Origin: Thiomicrorhabdus cannonii | GTDB lineage: Bacteria; Pseudomonadota; Gammaproteobacteria; Thiomicrospirales; Thiomicrospiraceae | Assembly (NCBI RefSeq): GCF_013391695.1 | Contig: NZ_JACBGH010000001.1 | Span: 596,166 to 660,165 of the forward strand | Length of the DNA: 64,000 nucleotides | Reading direction: 5' to 3' | Part shown: one piece after another, positions 16,691 to 26,709 of the stretch | How the letters are laid out: the number at the start of each line of letters is the position of its first letter | How positions within the stretch are numbered: position 1 is the stretch's first letter | Position numbers and translations under genes: made by a program | Notes under the pieces: model-generated | The model's database searches: none | Told to the model about the DNA's origin: nothing | What the model saw: only the letters and a program-made list of their open reading frames with translations

Positions 16691-17754
16691 GCTTGTTGGG
16701 ATTGGGGGCAACTTATAGCCTCCCAGCGTCAGCCGACCTGCCGGAAATTAATCAATTGGAACAGCGTCTGTTCAATGAAGGTGAAAGCGCGGCACTTTAT
16801 CTGGCTTTAGCAAAAGCTTATGCACAAAGCGGCGATTTGGCATCGGCTCAGGCTTATTTGCAAATTATTGAACAGACCTGGTCACTGGAGACGCTGAATG
16901 AACAGTTACGTGTGCAAATTGAAGAGTTTCGTCAGTCTTTAAAGACTCATCAAAATAAAATGGTTAATCAACAAAAACTACTTGTCGTAATGGAGAGTGG
17001 TTATGAATCCAACGCCAACCGAGGCACCAACTTGGATTTCTTAACCTTTTCACTCGACAACGGTGAGGCGTTTTATTTAAGTTTGGATGAAGGTAGCCAA
17101 CAACGAGAAAGCTTTTTTGTTAGTACGACACTGCTTCATCATTATCTACCGGACAATCAAGATTGGATGCTCTCTACCGCGCTGGAAACCACTCAGTATA
17201 GTCATACTGACTTGGAAAGTAGCCTGCTTATTCGTTCCAGTTTACGTTGGCGCACGCAAAGCATTACGCTCTATCACTATGCAAACAGCAGGAAGCTTAA
17301 TGGCATTCTATACAGCGGACATTTTTTACCGTTCGACTGGGGGTTACGACGTCAGAATGATCGCCAAATCGCAAATTTGGGTATATCAGATTGGTGGCAA
17401 AAGGGTAACTCAATCCATCATTTTGGCGTAAGCCTGGGATTAGATGAGCCGCTGGAAACCCGAGCCGGCGGGATTACTGAAAGCGTTCGTTTTAAATATG
17501 AATTAACGCAACAAGAACTCAGCTTAACCTATCAGTTTGAATATGGTCATGACCAAGAGGCTTATAATCCGTTTTTCTATCAACACCAGCGGGATACTTA
17601 TCAATGGCACAGTCTTGGAATAGAATACACCTTAAGTCAAAGCGCTCAGCATCGTTGGGCAGTTAAGCTGCAATATGATGATAAAAATCACAAGATAAAT
17701 TTAAACAGTTGGCAAAACACTACCGTAGCGATCAGTTGGGCGCAGTTGTTCTAG
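16660..17754 (+). CDS. TPR-containing protein with predicted outer-membrane beta-barrel
   Basis: The 364-residue protein has a signal peptide (cleavage near SLPASA), a short TPR segment (about residues 30-90, LYLALAKAYAQSGDLASAQAYLQIIEQ) and then many alternating strands rich in Tyr, Trp and Ser, ending in TTVAISWAQLF with a terminal Phe as in outer-membrane barrels. The pattern VVMESGYESNANRG after the TPR part is seen in surface-assembly barrels related to Slam/DUF560, but I cannot assign it to a named family. It overlaps the cyclase gene by 31 bases, has AAGGA 8 bases before its ATG and ends the operon. Its 3' end overlaps the rmd gene coming from the other side by 23 bases. Confidence 0.72.
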   Translation: MRQFVYISFLSLLGLGATYSLPASADLPEINQLEQRLFNEGESAALYLALAKAYAQSGDLASAQAYLQIIEQTWSLETLNEQLRVQIEEFRQSLKTHQNKMVNQQKLLVVMESGYESNANRGTNLDFLTFSLDNGEAFYLSLDEGSQQRESFFVSTTLLHHYLPDNQDWMLSTALETTQYSHTDLESSLLIRSSLRWRTQSITLYHYANSRKLNGILYSGHFLPFDWGLRRQNDRQIANLGISDWWQKGNSIHHFGVSLGLDEPLETRAGGITESVRFKYELTQQELSLTYQFEYGHDQEAYNPFFYQHQRDTYQWHSLGIEYTLSQSAQHRWAVKLQYDDKNHKINLNSWQNTTVAISWAQLF

Positions 17755-18615
17755 ACTGCAGGAGCCCCCCCAATGTCTGCTGTAGCGAGCGCACCTCAGT
17801 CGGTTTTATCCATTGCTTTAATTTTTGGGCACTCCCACCAAGTCGTGGCAACTCATTGGCACGGACAAACGCAGGATTCACTTCAATTCGCGGTTGATGA
17901 CCGGTGAGTTTTGTCAACTGCAACAACACCTCTTGCAGTGAGACAAGCCTCTCACTGCACAGATTAACTATACCCAAAGCCTCTGGATTCTCCATCAACT
18001 GTTGATACCAGACGCAAATATCTGCCACATCGTTAAATTCACGCCAAACTTGCAAATTACCCAACTCAATTACCTCTGCTTTTTCCACAAAATGTTTAAT
18101 CAGCTTGGGAATAACAAAACTTTCAGCCTGACCAGCGCCCGTGTAATTAAACGGTCTGGTGATGAGAATGGGCAATTTATCTTTATAAGTTTGCGCTAGG
18201 AGTTCCATCGCTAACTTAGAATACCCATAATGATTTTGCGGACGTGGGCAAAGCGACTCTTCCAGCAATTCTTTCCCGTGATGACTACCGTAAACTGCGG
18301 CCGAACTTGCTAGGATAACTTTTTTAGGTGCCGTTTTGAGCTGAAAGAGCGCTTTGAGTAGGTTTTCGCTACCTAAAACATTCACCCGATAAAAATCGAG
18401 AGCATCACTATGGGCAACAAAGCTGATGGCGGCTAAATGCAGCACATAATCAATCGGTTCATCTTGTGTTAGCGTTGATATCTCGGCAGAAATCGCAGAT
18501 GAATCAGTGATATCGGCCTGCAACGACAAAATCTGATAGCCATTTTTTGCCAAATGCTGACTTAAATGTACACCTGTAAAGCCATACGCCCCTGTGATGA
18601 GAATCCTCTTAGCCA

Positions 18616-18616
<1 letters not shown>
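17732..18616 (-). CDS. rmd: GDP-6-deoxy-4-keto-D-mannose reductase (GDP-D-rhamnose synthesis)
   Basis: This short-chain dehydrogenase/epimerase-fold protein (294 residues) shows ITGAYGFTGVHL for NAD(P)H binding and the catalytic YGYSK (Tyr-x-x-x-Lys, about residues 130-134). Placed directly after gmd with a TAATG overlap, it most likely reduces the gmd product to GDP-D-rhamnose, as Rmd does in the Pseudomonas A-band pathway. A GDP-fucose-type route would need a different, longer enzyme (fcl). A run of seven G near the 3' end (17765-17771) encodes Gly-Gly. Last gene of the O-polysaccharide unit. Confidence 0.82.
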
Positions 18617-19659
<1,043 letters not shown>

Positions 19660-19668
19660 TCAATTATT

Positions 19669-22600
19669 TTACGTCTTTAAAATAGCAGGCATTTTACACG
19701 ATTTGCCATGAGATTTTGAACAGGAGTCTAACTTAGCGTAAAAGCGCAAAGCACTTTCCTGCCAAGTCAAGTATGGCAGCGCTGATGAACAGGGGTGTTG
19801 GTGCTTTTGGTAGAGCTCGATCCACTCATGGATGGCTTGACTGAGCACATCTGCATCTTTTCGATCAGGAAAATAAAACGCAGATGCTCCTGCTACCTCT
19901 CGAAAGACCTTGAGATCGCGTGCAATAATTGGAAGCCGATACTGGGCGGCTTCAATTAAAGGCAAACCAAACCCTTCGCCATAAGAAGCAAAAATCAATG
20001 CATCTGCGTGCTGATACAACGCTTGTAATAAATCATCATCCGCATTATCCAACCAAAAAAAGCGCTCATTGCGCTGAGAATGCTGGCTCAGGGCGTGAAT
20101 GATTTCCGGTAGATTACGTTTTTGCGAACTGGCGGCTTCTCGCCAACCTTCACGCCCCACTACAATCAGGTTGACAGCCCTACCCGCTTGCCACAATAAA
20201 TCAAAGGCTTGCAGTACTTGCAGGTGGGCTTTACGCGGCTCAATGGTACCGATCATTAGAAAAGTCACTCCGTCCGGCGGCAACCGATCTAAATACTTTT
20301 CACGGCTTAAAACCGATGATATAACTTGCTCTTCTAGTGACGCGTTGGCACCCAAGTGCCAGTAATCGATGGTAGGTAACGCCCCCAGTTTAGGTTGGTT
20401 TTCAAGCCATATATCAAAGTCTTCTGCAACACTTTGGGAAATGGCCAAAACATGATCGGTTTTGGTAGCTGCTTGTAGCCAATTTTCATACATGGCACTA
20501 AAGGCCGGTGGAAAAACTTCTGGTAACTGCAGGGGTAGAAGATCGTATAGAACCGTTGTAACTTCCACGCCTAAGTTTTGGTAATAGCGGTATAAACTAG
20601 AGTTGGCAGCTTCGATAAAAGGCGTGCCAGAAATATCCAATATCACCAAAAGGTCACCGGTTTGAGCATCAACCACGGTTTCAGCTAACGGCGACGGGAT
20701 GTGACCAAATAGATTGAGGGTAAAGCCAGTTGCATAACGGTATTGCCATGCCGCGCCATGCTGTGTCAGATAAACAGGTTCAATTCGATGCACTAAGTCT
20801 TTGACCTGAATCAACTCGGTAATGAGGGCTTTAACCACCCGCTCAATTCCGGTTTTGTGGTCTTGCTGATAGGTGGCGGTGACATCTAAAAAAAGCCTTG
20901 GTTGAGCCGGGCGACGCGGCAAACTGTTGGTAACGGCATCGGCCAAAGCCAATTGTTGGCTTTCGTTAAACAAGTGCAATGTGTTTTTTAGCGATTCCAG
21001 CCATTGCGAGAGCGGTGGATTGTGCACGTAGAAGTCTTCTATAGCCTGTGCATATTTTTGTGCGCAACTTTCGGGGTTATGGCTCGTTCTAATTCTGTTT
21101 TGTGCGGCCTGGCCAAGTTTATGACGCAATTCCGGATTGTCCGCCAGTTGCTCAAGCGCTTCGATAAGCGCTTGGTCAGTGAGCAAATCGGGTAGTAGTC
21201 TAACCGCTTGCGGATCAAGTTCAGCCATGCTGCCGTTGGCATTGACAATAGTGGCAATACCGTAATTCATACAATCCAAAACGGCCGCCGAGGTTTCCCC
21301 GCGCGACAAGGTTCTCAACTGCACAGCCATATCGCTGATGCACAAGTAATCTTGATAGGTTTGTGCCTCGGTCCAGCCGGTAATTTTAATCCTCTGCCCC
21401 AGATTGGCACGCTGAATTTTGTCCTGCAACGTTTGACCATTTTCATCCAGCGGATTTTTCCCGACAAAGACGAGATGAACTTGAGGATTGTTGCGCAATT
21501 CGGAGGCTAAAAATGCATCCAACAAAAAATGATTCAGCTTCGTTTTATTCAAAAAACCAAAGCTACAAATCACTAGACTCTCTGCGGCAAAGCCATACTG
21601 GTTTTTGAGCGCTATTTTGTCCTGAGCGCCGAGAATTTTTGCCGGTTGGCGCAATAACGGAATCTGCTGGAAAAAGTTGGCTTTAAAATCTCCATACCAC
21701 TGCTTGGCCAACTGCATGGCGTAATGCGAATGCACAATCACACCCAAAGCCTGGGCTAACACTGGATAGTTACAGGGGTATTTCATCATTAGGCCGTGTT
21801 CATCCGCGCCGGCTAACCGCTCCAACAGCGCGGTATAGCCATGGCTTTCATACAAGGCTTGATAAAACGCATTATGCCGTAACCCTAGCTTTTCACTCAG
21901 TGCCTGAGGGCCGGAGAGATAAAAATCGTGTAGCACAACAACTCCGGGGTAATGGCGCAATAGGTCAAAATAAGCTTCATGAAAGTGCGAGTTGCCGAAG
22001 TGATAGAGCACGCGATCGTAATGTAGAAAATATTTCTTAAAATGCTCAATGTCTACCACTTGACAGGCAGAGGGCAACACGCATTCGTCCAGAATTTCTG
22101 CGTCGGTAATTAAATGGATGTGATAATGATTCACAAGATTTTGCAGCAGTTCGGCGCTGTAGTCACTGATACCACTCTGTGCCGGTGGCAGAGGTGAAAA
22201 ATAGGCCAACTTGGGCTTGAAGCTTGGCGCATTTGCCGGTGCTTTGGCAGTGGGTACGATTGGCACCGCTTCAAGTTTTTGCAGAGCACGCTGGGCAGTT
22301 TGCTCCCAGCTGAATTTTTTTACTTGTTGCTGGCTATGGACAATCAGCTCTGTCTTGAAATCGGGGTTGGTAAGAACTTCGGTGATTTTTGCTGCAATGC
22401 TTTCGGGTGAATGCGGGTCAAACAGTGCAGCAGGAAAGTCGATGACCTCCGGCAAACTGGAGCAGTTAGAAACAATAGTGGCGGTATGGCACTGCATCGC
22501 CTCTAATACGGGCAAGCCAAAACCTTCGTGCCAGCTCGGGAAAACAAACAGCTCAGCAAGATTGTACAAGACTAATAAATCGGCATCGCTGACGTAACCG

Positions 22601-23472
22601 GTAAACAGAATTCGTTCGGGTTGAGTACCTAATTGCTGCGCCATGTCGCGAAAACGCTTTTGATCAGCGTCGGACATTTTGCAGACAATCACCAGCAAAT
22701 ATTGATTTTGCAACTCGGCACTGAGCAAGCAATAGGCACGCACCAGACCTTCGATGTTTTTCCGCCAATCGTTGCCACCGGTGTACATCATAAACGGCTC
22801 GGTAATGCCGTACTGCTTTTGCAGCTTATGGCGTTGTTCCTCACTAACCGTAATCGGCTGAAAAAAATCAGTGCTGGCCGATGAAATGGTGACTATTTTC
22901 TCTGCGGGATAATCCATCTGCTCAATGGCCTCTTGCGCGGAGGAGTTCGATATCGCCAAAAGCAAATCGGCTTTTTTTAGTTCGAGGAGTTGTTCATGGT
23001 ACCAGCGTTGATTTTCCGGCACACTCAGATAGATATTGGGATACCGCAACGGAATCAAGTCATACAGAATAACGGCAGTCTCAATAGTGCTAGATTGGGA
23101 AACTGTGACGACGGTATTGTCGATAAAGCCTTCAAATAGACTAGTAATCACCACCCAATCTGGATTGAGCTCCAGGATAACTCTTTCTCGAATTAAGGCT
23201 GCGGCTTGGCGATGGGCCTGATTCTCCGGGTTAAAGGCCGCGATATCGTGATGGGTAAACCAGATCCGATATTGATGTGGCTGCAGATAAGCATCAAATT
23301 GTGCCTTAATCAGCGGAATGCTTTCTGGGAAAGCGCCGTTTAACAGCAGAATCACTTCATGCTGCGCGGCTTGTTGAATCAAGGCTTCGGTAAAGGACAA
23401 CGCATAACGACCAATACCACGTTTGCGGCGTTCTGAGCTTTGCGCACCTTGCATATCAATCACCAAACGCAT
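19669..23472 (-). CDS. Giant glycosyltransferase with three GT4 modules
   Basis: This 1267-residue cytoplasmic enzyme repeats the GT-B fold three times. Module 1 (about residues 1-410) has IDMQGAQSSERRKRGIGRY and the donor-binding EGFGLPVLEAM. Module 2 (about 425-845) opens PKLAYFSPLPPAQSGISDYSAELL and ends with a weaker ETSAAVLDCMNYG in place of EGFGLP. Module 3 (about 875-1267) has DVTATYQQDHKTGIERV and EGFGLPLIEAA. Such fused enzymes build the repeating unit of ABC-exported O-antigens (compare WbdA-type mannosyltransferases with two modules). Given gmd and rmd, D-rhamnose is the likely donor sugar. The start is 5 bases after the methyltransferase stop. Whether module 2 is catalytic is uncertain. 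Confidence 0.88.
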   Translation of the reverse strand: MRLVIDMQGAQSSERRKRGIGRYALSFTEALIQQAAQHEVILLLNGAFPESIPLIKAQFDAYLQPHQYRIWFTHHDIAAFNPENQAHRQAAALIRERVILELNPDWVVITSLFEGFIDNTVVTVSQSSTIETAVILYDLIPLRYPNIYLSVPENQRWYHEQLLELKKADLLLAISNSSAQEAIEQMDYPAEKIVTISSASTDFFQPITVSEEQRHKLQKQYGITEPFMMYTGGNDWRKNIEGLVRAYCLLSAELQNQYLLVIVCKMSDADQKRFRDMAQQLGTQPERILFTGYVSDADLLVLYNLAELFVFPSWHEGFGLPVLEAMQCHTATIVSNCSSLPEVIDFPAALFDPHSPESIAAKITEVLTNPDFKTELIVHSQQQVKKFSWEQTAQRALQKLEAVPIVPTAKAPANAPSFKPKLAYFSPLPPAQSGISDYSAELLQNLVNHYHIHLITDAEILDECVLPSACQVVDIEHFKKYFLHYDRVLYHFGNSHFHEAYFDLLRHYPGVVVLHDFYLSGPQALSEKLGLRHNAFYQALYESHGYTALLERLAGADEHGLMMKYPCNYPVLAQALGVIVHSHYAMQLAKQWYGDFKANFFQQIPLLRQPAKILGAQDKIALKNQYGFAAESLVICSFGFLNKTKLNHFLLDAFLASELRNNPQVHLVFVGKNPLDENGQTLQDKIQRANLGQRIKITGWTEAQTYQDYLCISDMAVQLRTLSRGETSAAVLDCMNYGIATIVNANGSMAELDPQAVRLLPDLLTDQALIEALEQLADNPELRHKLGQAAQNRIRTSHNPESCAQKYAQAIEDFYVHNPPLSQWLESLKNTLHLFNESQQLALADAVTNSLPRRPAQPRLFLDVTATYQQDHKTGIERVVKALITELIQVKDLVHRIEPVYLTQHGAAWQYRYATGFTLNLFGHIPSPLAETVVDAQTGDLLVILDISGTPFIEAANSSLYRYYQNLGVEVTTVLYDLLPLQLPEVFPPAFSAMYENWLQAATKTDHVLAISQSVAEDFDIWLENQPKLGALPTIDYWHLGANASLEEQVISSVLSREKYLDRLPPDGVTFLMIGTIEPRKAHLQVLQAFDLLWQAGRAVNLIVVGREGWREAASSQKRNLPEIIHALSQHSQRNERFFWLDNADDDLLQALYQHADALIFASYGEGFGLPLIEAAQYRLPIIARDLKVFREVAGASAFYFPDRKDADVLSQAIHEWIELYQKHQHPCSSALPYLTWQESALRFYAKLDSCSKSHGKSCKMPAILKT

Positions 23473-23477
23473 CTTTA

Positions 23478-24704
23478 TTAATCCCCTGTCTTTACTGACG
23501 CATTTTTAAGAAGCTCCAACTGCTGAAAAATCGTCTCTGCCGGTACACTAAGTTGGGTATTTTTATACATAACCCCTTCTTGCGTTGCACGCTGCCGAAT
23601 CAACAGTTGTGCTAGACGGTTGCGCACCCATGGCATTTTTTCAAGCAGATTCACTAAGCGATTTTTCAGCTTTGGTCGCGCACGGACATAATCCACGGCA
23701 TTCCAAACGCTTTTGCGTAATAGACGATAAGGACGACTGTGCGGCGACATGGTGAACCAGGCCATCGTACCTTGTTTGAACCAACGCCATTTTGGACTGA
23801 GCCAATGTTTGACTTCGCGTATGGGTCTAGTTAAACGCCACGAGCGGCTTTGATAAACAGTACGCAGCTCGTTATGAAGTAGATTGTTAGTTTGTTGAAC
23901 TTGTACAATTTCAGATTGGATCTCTTTTACCCGCATTTCTGATTGTTGCATCCGCTGTTCGACGCGGTGCAGCAAGGCTTTTAACGTTATCCCATACTCC
24001 GGATCAAAAACCGAGTCAAAAATATCTGCGAGAGCTGGATTGGGTTTCTGCGCCAGTACTGCATAATCGGGGCTGACGGCATAAACCAAATCCACCAGCG
24101 AAATCTGCGGCTTTTGCAGAATGCCTTGTGGCTCCTGCAAACGCAGAATTTTGTTACGGCTAAAGCCGGCATATTCGGTACTAAACGCTAATAGATCTGG
24201 CGGTATTGGTTTGACATGCGTGGGATCGAGATAAAACTCGGTAGTAGAAACTAGTAAACTCTCAGGATTGGGAGTTTCCATTAACAACAAGCCACCAGGG
24301 ACTAGGATCTGATAGGCTAAGGCGATGAGTTCTTGACGTTGCTCAAAGGTGATGTGCTCCACCACATGAAAAGCAGAAATCAAATGCAAACTGTTTGGCC
24401 GACACGTTTTTAAAAAGGTAAGCGCATCACCATGAGTAACGTCAAGATTGCGTTCTTGGCAAGCCACCAGCATTCCCTCATCCAAATCAATGCCTTTCGC
24501 TTGAAAACCCTGGTCGCTGAGTAACTCCAACCATTCACCACGGCCACAACCAATATCCAAGGCACGACAATCCGCAAAACAATGTTTAAGAGCATCCAAA
24601 AAAGGTTGATATTGGGCTAAACGTTGTTTAATAAGTTCGCGACTGCCGCGATAACGATCTTCAAAGGCGCGGTAGAATCCGGGTTGACTAATGGTCTGAC
24701 TCAT
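23478..24704 (-). CDS. SAM-dependent methyltransferase with coiled-coil tail (probable O-chain terminator)
   Basis: Residues 35-200 are a class I methyltransferase: ALDIGCGRGEWLELL (motif I), GIDLDEGML (motif II) and the VVEHI and ETPNPESLL segments. From about 255 to 300 there is a coiled coil (RVEQRMQQSEMRVKEIQSEIVQ), then a basic segment YQSRSWRLTRPIREVKHWL. In ABC-exported O-antigens a methyltransferase caps the chain and its coiled coil sets length (WbdD); this protein has that general plan but no kinase domain. ATG 24704 overlaps the wzt stop (ATGA), which is why I prefer it over the start at 24743. It lies between wzt and the glycosyltransferase. Confidence 0.85.
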   Translation of the reverse strand: MSQTISQPGFYRAFEDRYRGSRELIKQRLAQYQPFLDALKHCFADCRALDIGCGRGEWLELLSDQGFQAKGIDLDEGMLVACQERNLDVTHGDALTFLKTCRPNSLHLISAFHVVEHITFEQRQELIALAYQILVPGGLLLMETPNPESLLVSTTEFYLDPTHVKPIPPDLLAFSTEYAGFSRNKILRLQEPQGILQKPQISLVDLVYAVSPDYAVLAQKPNPALADIFDSVFDPEYGITLKALLHRVEQRMQQSEMRVKEIQSEIVQVQQTNNLLHNELRTVYQSRSWRLTRPIREVKHWLSPKWRWFKQGTMAWFTMSPHSRPYRLLRKSVWNAVDYVRARPKLKNRLVNLLEKMPWVRNRLAQLLIRQRATQEGVMYKNTQLSVPAETIFQQLELLKNASVKTGD

Positions 24705-25927
24705 GATTTTTCTCGGTGAATTTGAATGTTGTTCTCTTGCCACAGTATGCCTTCAAAAACCGGTTTATCGGTATTAATCACCTCAAAAATCAACGCCCGC
24801 TCCAACCAAGCATAATTGGCATTTAAATGATTTTCGCTATCGGTAAGCGCTAAAACCACCGAATAACTACCCTCCCCTAAACTGGCTTTAAAATGGATTG
24901 CGTATTCGATTTCTTCATCGGCTTGCAAATTGCGAATCAATTGCTGGGTGTGCCACGTATTCGTACCAAACACCACCCGCCCTAAACGATCTTTCAATGC
25001 ATAACCCAGAACCAGCTGAGAAATTGGGGTTGTGACCTTAACCCGCACAAGCAGTTGAACATCTTGGTTAACACTAACCACATCCAACCGTTGTTGCTTT
25101 GCATTGAGTAATTGCACCGACATAATTTTCGCTTCACCGCTTCCGGAATAGGTTTGAGTCAGACCATTTGTTAGCTTCTGCTGAGTAAGTTGACTGTTTT
25201 CTTTTTCGGCGATCATCGCATTGTAGTAATCCATAATGTCATCCGGCCGACCTTCTTGGATAATTTGACCATTCGCCAACAATAACGCACGATTGCACAC
25301 CGTTTGAATGGCCGTTTTATCATGCGAAACCAGCAGTAAAGAGGTGCCCATTTGCTGAAAACTTTTGATGCGCTCAAAACTTTTATGCTGGAAATAGGCA
25401 TCCCCTACACTCAAAGCCTCATCGACAATCAGAATATCGGGACGAAAGGCGGTAGCAACCGCAAATGCCACACGCATTTGCATGCCGCTGGAATAGACAC
25501 GCAGTGGTTGGTCAAAGTAACTGCCTATTTCAGCAAAGGCTTGTAAATCAGGTAACACTGCCTCAATTTGCTCTTGGTTGTAGCCCATTAAAGCAAGGCC
25601 GTGCATGGCATTTTGCCGACCAGTAAAGTCAAGGTTAAACCCCATGCCCAACTCTAAAATCGCTGCCACCTTCCCGTGAACGTGAACACTGCCACTACTG
25701 GGATTAAGAGTGCCGACAATCATTTTTAAAAGCGTGCTTTTGCCCGCGCCGTTTTGGCCGACAATCGCTACCGACTCGCCCGCTTGAACATCAAAACTGA
25801 TCGGTTTTAGCACCTCCAGAGTTTGAGTTTCTGCTGAACGCCAGCCAAACCACGAGGCGACCCGAACCAGTTCATTCGGGTATTTTCGATAGGATTTGCT
25901 TACTTGGCGAACGCTTAACACACTCAT
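24701..25927 (-). CDS. wzt: O-polysaccharide ABC exporter, ATP-binding subunit with C-terminal extension
   Basis: The ATPase domain (residues 1 to about 240) carries Walker A GQNGAGKST, signature YSSGMQMR and Walker B ILIVDEALSVGD. Residues 260-408 form a separate beta-rich domain like the Wzt C-terminal carbohydrate-binding domain, which recognises the capped non-reducing end of the chain in E. coli O8/O9a. That fits with the capping methyltransferase encoded next. It pairs with the permease upstream (4-base overlap, 25924-25927). Confidence 0.93.
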   Translation of the reverse strand: MSVLSVRQVSKSYRKYPNELVRVASWFGWRSAETQTLEVLKPISFDVQAGESVAIVGQNGAGKSTLLKMIVGTLNPSSGSVHVHGKVAAILELGMGFNLDFTGRQNAMHGLALMGYNQEQIEAVLPDLQAFAEIGSYFDQPLRVYSSGMQMRVAFAVATAFRPDILIVDEALSVGDAYFQHKSFERIKSFQQMGTSLLLVSHDKTAIQTVCNRALLLANGQIIQEGRPDDIMDYYNAMIAEKENSQLTQQKLTNGLTQTYSGSGEAKIMSVQLLNAKQQRLDVVSVNQDVQLLVRVKVTTPISQLVLGYALKDRLGRVVFGTNTWHTQQLIRNLQADEEIEYAIHFKASLGEGSYSVVLALTDSENHLNANYAWLERALIFEVINTDKPVFEGILWQENNIQIHREKS

Positions 25928-26709
25928 AGCTGATCCAACATTTCCGCTTTAGCCTGTTTAAACAGAAAGGCACCAACGCTCAGCAAGCCAAGTGCTACCG
26001 CCAACAAAACGCCCATGATGGATAAATCCACTGCGCGATTATAGAGTAAGACGTCTTGGAATGCGCCCGCCAAATGCGCCATCGGATTGAAGGCAAACCA
26101 GTGGCGATAGGTTTCGGGGATAATGGCCAAGGTATAGACAATCGGAGTCAGCCAAAACATAAAATTCATAATAATGGGTACTATCTGACCAATATCCCGC
26201 ATAAAAACATTCAAAATGCCCAAAATCAGCCCAATGGAAAATCCCAGCAGCAGTGTCACCAAAAACAGCAGCGGCAACCAAAGGATTTGAATACCGGGAA
26301 AGTGACCTAAAAAGGCAAAAACTAGCAAAATCGCACCCAGTAAGAGCAGGCTTTGCAGCAGGACATTACCAAGCAAAATAATCGGCAGAACCGCTTTCGG
26401 AAAGGCGATTTTCTTGAGCAGATTGGCATTGTCAATAAACAGGTTGAGCGAGCGTAGAACGGTTTCTGAAAAGATAAACCAAGCTAGAACCCCTGCCGTT
26501 AAGTAGATCGGATAGGCATTATCAATCGCCGCCCCCGGAAACTTTACCTGAATCAGTTCGGATAAAATCAGCGCATAGACCAACACCATCGCCAAAGGAT
26601 GGATAACCAACCATAAACCGCCCAGTTTGCTACGCGCAAAACGTGCCTTAAACTCGTTTTTAATTGAGCTCAAAATAAAATAACGATAGCTCAGCAAAAC
26701 TCTAAGCAC
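25924..26709 (-). CDS. wzm: O-polysaccharide ABC exporter, permease subunit
   Basis: This ABC-2 type permease has about six transmembrane helices (PLAMVLVYALILSEL, GVLAWFIFSETVLRSL, LPIILLGNVLLQSLLLLGAILLV and others) and the N-terminal RYFILSSIKNEFKARFARSKLG amphipathic start typical of Wzm. The open frame extends to 26829, but that part lies inside the glycosyltransferase gene in another frame. GTG 26709 gives an overlap of 8 bases and the normal length of about 260 residues; GTG 26715 is an alternative. It exports undecaprenyl-linked polymer with Wzt. Confidence 0.9.
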   Translation of the reverse strand: MLRVLLSYRYFILSSIKNEFKARFARSKLGGLWLVIHPLAMVLVYALILSELIQVKFPGAAIDNAYPIYLTAGVLAWFIFSETVLRSLNLFIDNANLLKKIAFPKAVLPIILLGNVLLQSLLLLGAILLVFAFLGHFPGIQILWLPLLFLVTLLLGFSIGLILGILNVFMRDIGQIVPIIMNFMFWLTPIVYTLAIIPETYRHWFAFNPMAHLAGAFQDVLLYNRAVDLSIMGVLLAVALGLLSVGAFLFKQAKAEMLDQL

